From BS150m-G50 sp964501185 [NCBI: uncultured Bacteroidia bacterium] (GTDB lineage Bacteria; CAIWAD01; BS150m-G50): a stretch of 64,000 nucleotides of DNA. Under the pieces are notes generated by a model. That model was not told the DNA's origin. It was given only the letters and a program-made list of their open reading frames with translations, and searched no databases. Within the stretch, counting starts at the first letter, position 1, and each line of letters begins with the position of its first letter. The stretch spans positions 1 to 64,000 of the forward strand of contig CAZCRT010000007.1 of assembly GCA_964501185.1 (NCBI GenBank), in the 5' to 3' direction. A program made the position numbers and the translations under genes. Positions 60,752-64,000 of this stretch are shown here, piece after piece.

Positions 60752-62962
60752 ATGCAGCCTGACAGACAATCTTTCACCGGGCTACTGATACATGATCGAA
60801 CAGCACTGTTTCTGCTGGCGGTGGTGTTATTGATCGGAACATTGCTGCGCTTTCAGGGGCTTGACTGGGGGACCTCAAACTACGATCTGCATACTCCTTC
60901 CGACAGCAGCACCACTCATTTCTATCACTTCCATCCTGATGAGACCAGCAATGTCAAAGTGGCCGGTAACCTGAAGGATTCGTGGCGTCCCAACATAAAT
61001 TTCTACGGTGAGAATGTTGCCTATTCGCTGTATGGTGCTTCGACAGTCTATCTGAACGCGCTGGCAGTGCGGATAGCGGATCTCTTTGTGGATTTTGAAC
61101 CCTATGTCTACGATAACTCAAATAATGAGCGTCTCACATTTCTGGCGGTGAGAATACTTAACGCCATGCTGGGGGCATTGTCACCACTGTTGCTGTTTCT
61201 GGCAGCCCGCCGTCTCTATGGTGCCTGGACCGGCCTTGGTGCTGCCGCGCTGTTTGCCGTAACCATGTTGCATGTACAGATGTCGCACTTCGGTGTGGTG
61301 GATGTACCGGTGGTTTTCTTCTCACTGGCAGCTTTCTATTTCATCACCTGTCTCTACTACCACTCCCGGCTGCATTATTATCTGCTGGCAGGAGCGTTCT
61401 TCGGGATCGCTGTTTCCACCAAGGTTAACGCTATCCTGCTGGTACTGCCTTTTCTGACTGCACATACGCTCAGCCGTTTCAGGAGTGAGCCCTGGAACTG
61501 GCGCCGTGTTTCCGGCTGGATGCATTTTATCAGAGTGCTGTTGCAGTCAAAAATGCTGGCCGCAGGTGGTATGACAATTCTGGTATTCTTCCTGCTCAAC
61601 CCATATGCCATTCTCGATTTCAAGGACTATCTCTTTGCCGACAATGCTTTCGGGTTTTTTCACATTCTCCGGAATATCCGCGGGGAGAACCTGTATCCTT
61701 TCCAGATCCAGTTCATGGATAACAACTTTCCACTGGCTTATCTGTTCAGCAATCTGCTGCCCTGGGGCATGGGCTGGCCGCTGGCGGTGCTGGGTGGTGC
61801 CGGTGTTGTGATACAGATAATACGTGGCCGTTCTGCGGACTGGATACTGCTCGTCTGGCTGCTGGTGACATTGCTTCTGACCCATAACGCCAAGGTTCTC
61901 TATATTCGCTATGCTCTGCCTTTGATACCATTACTGCTGTTGGGCGGTGTGCGTGGTATCGCTTTGCTCTGGGAATGGCGGCCGACTCCAACAGTGCGCT
62001 ATGCTCTTTCACTGCTCGTACTGCTGGTCTGGGGATACGGACTTGCCTGGTCGACCGCATTCAACTCGGTATACAAACAGGAAGATTCCAGATTAGCTGC
62101 CGCACGCTGGCTGGGGCAGAATGTATCACACGGAACTACAGTACTGCACGAGCAGAGCGCTAACAGTATGAAATTCTACCTGGACCGTGAAGACTACGAC
62201 CTGCTGCATCTCAGCATTCATATGCTCTATCGCAGTGGCGGATTGCTGACTTTCCAGGAGCGGATAGATTATTTGTATCACAAACTGGCAATGGCCGATT
62301 ACTTTATCTTTGTCGATACAAACAGGATGGCAGGTTATCGGGAGGTCAGTAAACACTTCCCTGTAGAAACGGATTTCTACAACCTGCTGCTGTCGGGGAG
62401 GCTGGGGTATGAGCTGGTGTTTGACCGGAAGATGCCTCCTGAAGTGCTGGGTTGGGAGATTGATGATACAGAGGCGGAGTTCTCACTGCGTTATTATGAC
62501 CACTCCCGTACTTTTATACTGAGAAAAACCGATTCGTTCAGCCGGGATCTGTTTGACCGCTGGCGGGATCTATACCAGAGCGCTGCCGGTACTCAGGATG
62601 AATTGATCAGGCTTGCTCAACAACAGATAGCGCTGGGGGAATGGGAGCAGGCAAGCAGTCTGCTGGGGCAGGGGCTGAACAATCAGCAGGGATTGATCAC
62701 CAAACTGCGCCTGCTGGGTGACTGTGCTCTGGCACTGGGCGATACCACTGTTGCACACCAGGCATACGAGAATACTCTGCAGTATGACAGGCTGCAGCCC
62801 CAGATATCCTACCAGTACTACATACAGTTTCTGCTGGATATCGGTAAGCGTGCTGAAGCAGAACGGGCTTATGCCGGTTTGCATCAGCAACTGGCTGAAC
62901 GCCGTGCGGAAGTGAAGGCGCTGGAGCGTTTCTGGGCAGAGGCGACGGATTACAAAGAATGA
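60752..62962 (+). CDS. PMT/ArnT-like GT-C glycosyltransferase with TPR tail
   Basis: A 736-residue membrane protein. It has a first helix at about 18-38, then HFHPDETSNVKVAGNL containing the acidic pair expected in the first periplasmic loop of PMT_2/ArnT-type enzymes. About nine further helices cover residues 90-430. A periplasmic domain follows, and TPR-like repeats at about 610-725. Like the DUF2723 protein it is a GT-C enzyme fused to TPRs. It should take the sugar from a polyprenyl-phosphate donor made by the gene upstream and transfer it to a lipid or protein. GAGGGG precedes the ATG. Confidence 0.82.
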   Translation: MQPDRQSFTGLLIHDRTALFLLAVVLLIGTLLRFQGLDWGTSNYDLHTPSDSSTTHFYHFHPDETSNVKVAGNLKDSWRPNINFYGENVAYSLYGASTVYLNALAVRIADLFVDFEPYVYDNSNNERLTFLAVRILNAMLGALSPLLLFLAARRLYGAWTGLGAAALFAVTMLHVQMSHFGVVDVPVVFFSLAAFYFITCLYYHSRLHYYLLAGAFFGIAVSTKVNAILLVLPFLTAHTLSRFRSEPWNWRRVSGWMHFIRVLLQSKMLAAGGMTILVFFLLNPYAILDFKDYLFADNAFGFFHILRNIRGENLYPFQIQFMDNNFPLAYLFSNLLPWGMGWPLAVLGGAGVVIQIIRGRSADWILLVWLLVTLLLTHNAKVLYIRYALPLIPLLLLGGVRGIALLWEWRPTPTVRYALSLLVLLVWGYGLAWSTAFNSVYKQEDSRLAAARWLGQNVSHGTTVLHEQSANSMKFYLDREDYDLLHLSIHMLYRSGGLLTFQERIDYLYHKLAMADYFIFVDTNRMAGYREVSKHFPVETDFYNLLLSGRLGYELVFDRKMPPEVLGWEIDDTEAEFSLRYYDHSRTFILRKTDSFSRDLFDRWRDLYQSAAGTQDELIRLAQQQIALGEWEQASSLLGQGLNNQQGLITKLRLLGDCALALGDTTVAHQAYENTLQYDRLQPQISYQYYIQFLLDIGKRAEAERAYAGLHQQLAERRAEVKALERFWAEATDYKE

Positions 62963-62967
62963 AAAAT

Positions 62968-63225
62968 ACCACGAAGGGCACGAAAGACACGAAGGGAAAT
63001 ATTGATCTACGAAGAGATTGGAAGTGACCCATGAGTTGTTCAATCTGATTGGGTGATTCCAGGCTTATACCAAGACGAAACGAAAGTACGCTTATGCGAC
63101 GACTGCAAGGATCCAGACAGGTAAGCTGGTTTCAGGAGTTTCTGAAAAATCAGGTAAGTTTGAACTTCTCTACACTCAACCCTAACTTTTCTTCGTGTTC
63201 TTCGTGTAGCGAAGCACTTCGTGGT
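62968..63225. repeat. Inverted dispersed repeat, CACGAAGGGCACGAAAG family
   Basis: Arm one at 62968-62999 (ACCACGAAGGGCACGAAAG, then CACGAAGGG) and its inverted counterpart at 63187-63225 (CTTCGTGTTCTTCGTG, CACTTCGTGGT) surround about 190 bases with no gene. It starts five bases after the preceding stop. The accacgaagg...cacgaag repeat is common across unrelated bacterial genomes. Confidence 0.8.
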
Positions 63226-63254
63226 GAGATTTCCTGTTTAAACCGGAGTAGATC

Positions 63255-64000
63255 GTGATACAGAAAAGCACACTTGTACTGCTTCTGCTGCTGCCGCTGC
63301 TGTGGCTGGGTTGTGGGCAACCTCGCTCGTGGGGTGACTGGGATGAGGTTACGGTATTTATCGATTCCCTCGACCGTAGTCAGTTTGAACCGCAGCTACG
63401 GGAAGTTTTTGAGGTATCCAGTATTTCACCACAGCTGGAACCCTGGTTCGGGCTTAAGTTTGTTGACCAGAATCAACTCAACTCACTGGCCAACCGGCGG
63501 CTGCTGTTGTTTATCGCCAGCCGCATTGACGGTGACAGCCCGGTGAACAACTATGTGCGTTCTCTTTTCGGTAGTGAAGAGCTTGAACGAATCCGCTCTG
63601 GTGAGCAGTTGATCTTTGCCAGAGAAAACGCACTGGCACGCCCGCAACAGGTGGTAATCCTACCGGCGAATGATCCGAATGCATTGACTGAACTGCTTCG
63701 GGAGCGAGACACTTCGCTGGTTCAGTTGTTTCTCGACTACACTTTGAGCCAGGCACAGGAACAGATATATTCCAGATATGAGCAGGTGGATTTAGCGGAC
63801 AGTCTGTATCACATGTTGAATGTGAAGCTGCGGATTCCCCACGATTACCAGGTGGTTAACGCGATGCCTGAGCAGAACCTGCTCCGGTTCAGACGCTATC
63901 ATCCTGACCGCTGGGTGGCAGTACAGACACTGCCCGGGTTACCGGCAGATCCCTATGATCCCGCCTATCTGCTGGATCTGCGTGACTCTCTGGGGGTACA
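63255..64000 (+). CDS. DUF4837-family lipoprotein, N-terminal part
   Basis: The gene starts with GTG at 63255 (CGGAG six bases upstream) and runs off the right edge after 248 codons. The N-terminus is a hydrophobic signal ending LLWLGC (Cys20), probably a lipobox although -3 is Trp. The start of the mature part and ISPQLEPWFGLKFVDQNQLNSLANRRLLLFIA match DUF4837, a lipoprotein family of FCB bacteria with no fixed function. A central helical stretch is followed by a repeat of the fold. It is next to the glycosylation locus but separated by the dispersed repeat. Confidence 0.72.
   Translation, partial: MIQKSTLVLLLLLPLLWLGCGQPRSWGDWDEVTVFIDSLDRSQFEPQLREVFEVSSISPQLEPWFGLKFVDQNQLNSLANRRLLLFIASRIDGDSPVNNYVRSLFGSEELERIRSGEQLIFARENALARPQQVVILPANDPNALTELLRERDTSLVQLFLDYTLSQAQEQIYSRYEQVDLADSLYHMLNVKLRIPHDYQVVNAMPEQNLLRFRRYHPDRWVAVQTLPGLPADPYDPAYLLDLRDSLGV

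Overview
The window looks like a chromosome segment from an uncultivated, diderm member of the FCB superphylum outside classical Bacteroidetes (Marinimicrobia, KSB1, Calditrichota, Cloacimonadota or relatives). Base composition is balanced. Four secreted proteins end in type IX secretion (T9SS) sorting domains of the NYPNPFNP type, and PorV/PorQ-like barrels, a possible PorZ, lipoproteins and DapF (meso-DAP peptidoglycan) are present. Promoters that can be read are TTGACA-N17-TATAAT-like, not the Bacteroidetes type. No tRNA, rRNA, CRISPR array or transposase gene was seen.

Layout. 1-3463: the 3' end of a Pycsar-effector-like membrane protein, convergent tag, an M48 lipoprotein protease and a GH1 beta-glucosidase. 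3460-7538: an FMN-riboswitch-controlled riboflavin operon, ribD-ribE-ribBA-ribH. 7762-18383: a PorV-like barrel and three T9SS cargo proteins (1687, about 289 and 1139 residues) that share a module. 18703-22899: a MRP/orange-protein-like metal-cluster operon (DUF134 regulator, two Gly-rich small proteins, two NifX-fold proteins, two ferredoxin-MinD ATPases), then a GNAT. 23095-31058: PorZ-like protein, recN, dnaE, dtd.

31153-42818: envelope genes, including two diverged paralogous outer-membrane proteins arranged tail to tail around a bidirectional terminator, an FN3 lipoprotein, a secreted metallophosphoesterase with a cohesin-like domain, a barrel and an EF-hand-type lipoprotein. 42990-45169: dapF and murC. 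45303-47412: a nuclease-family protein with a predicted leaderless mRNA, a histidine-kinase-like fragment, DUF1844 and YgbA-type proteins. 47739-53262: a degenerate adenylate-forming protein coupled to an EF-G-like GTPase, then HIT and PpiC proteins. 53259-55946: small membrane, lipoprotein and aldolase genes and an orphan. 56152-62962: a glycosylation locus with a TMEM260/DUF2723-type GT-C enzyme, a GT2, an ALG5/DPM1-like synthase and a PMT-like GT-C enzyme. A DUF4837 lipoprotein runs off the right edge.

How the parts fit together (inference): the T9SS cargo, its PorV/PorZ-like helpers and the glycosylation locus could form one secretion and surface-modification economy. The metal-cluster operon, the YgbA protein and two FNR/CRP-like palindromes point to life at low oxygen with nitrosative stress. 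Intergenic spaces carry REP-like hairpins and three families of inverted dispersed repeats that begin directly after stop codons.
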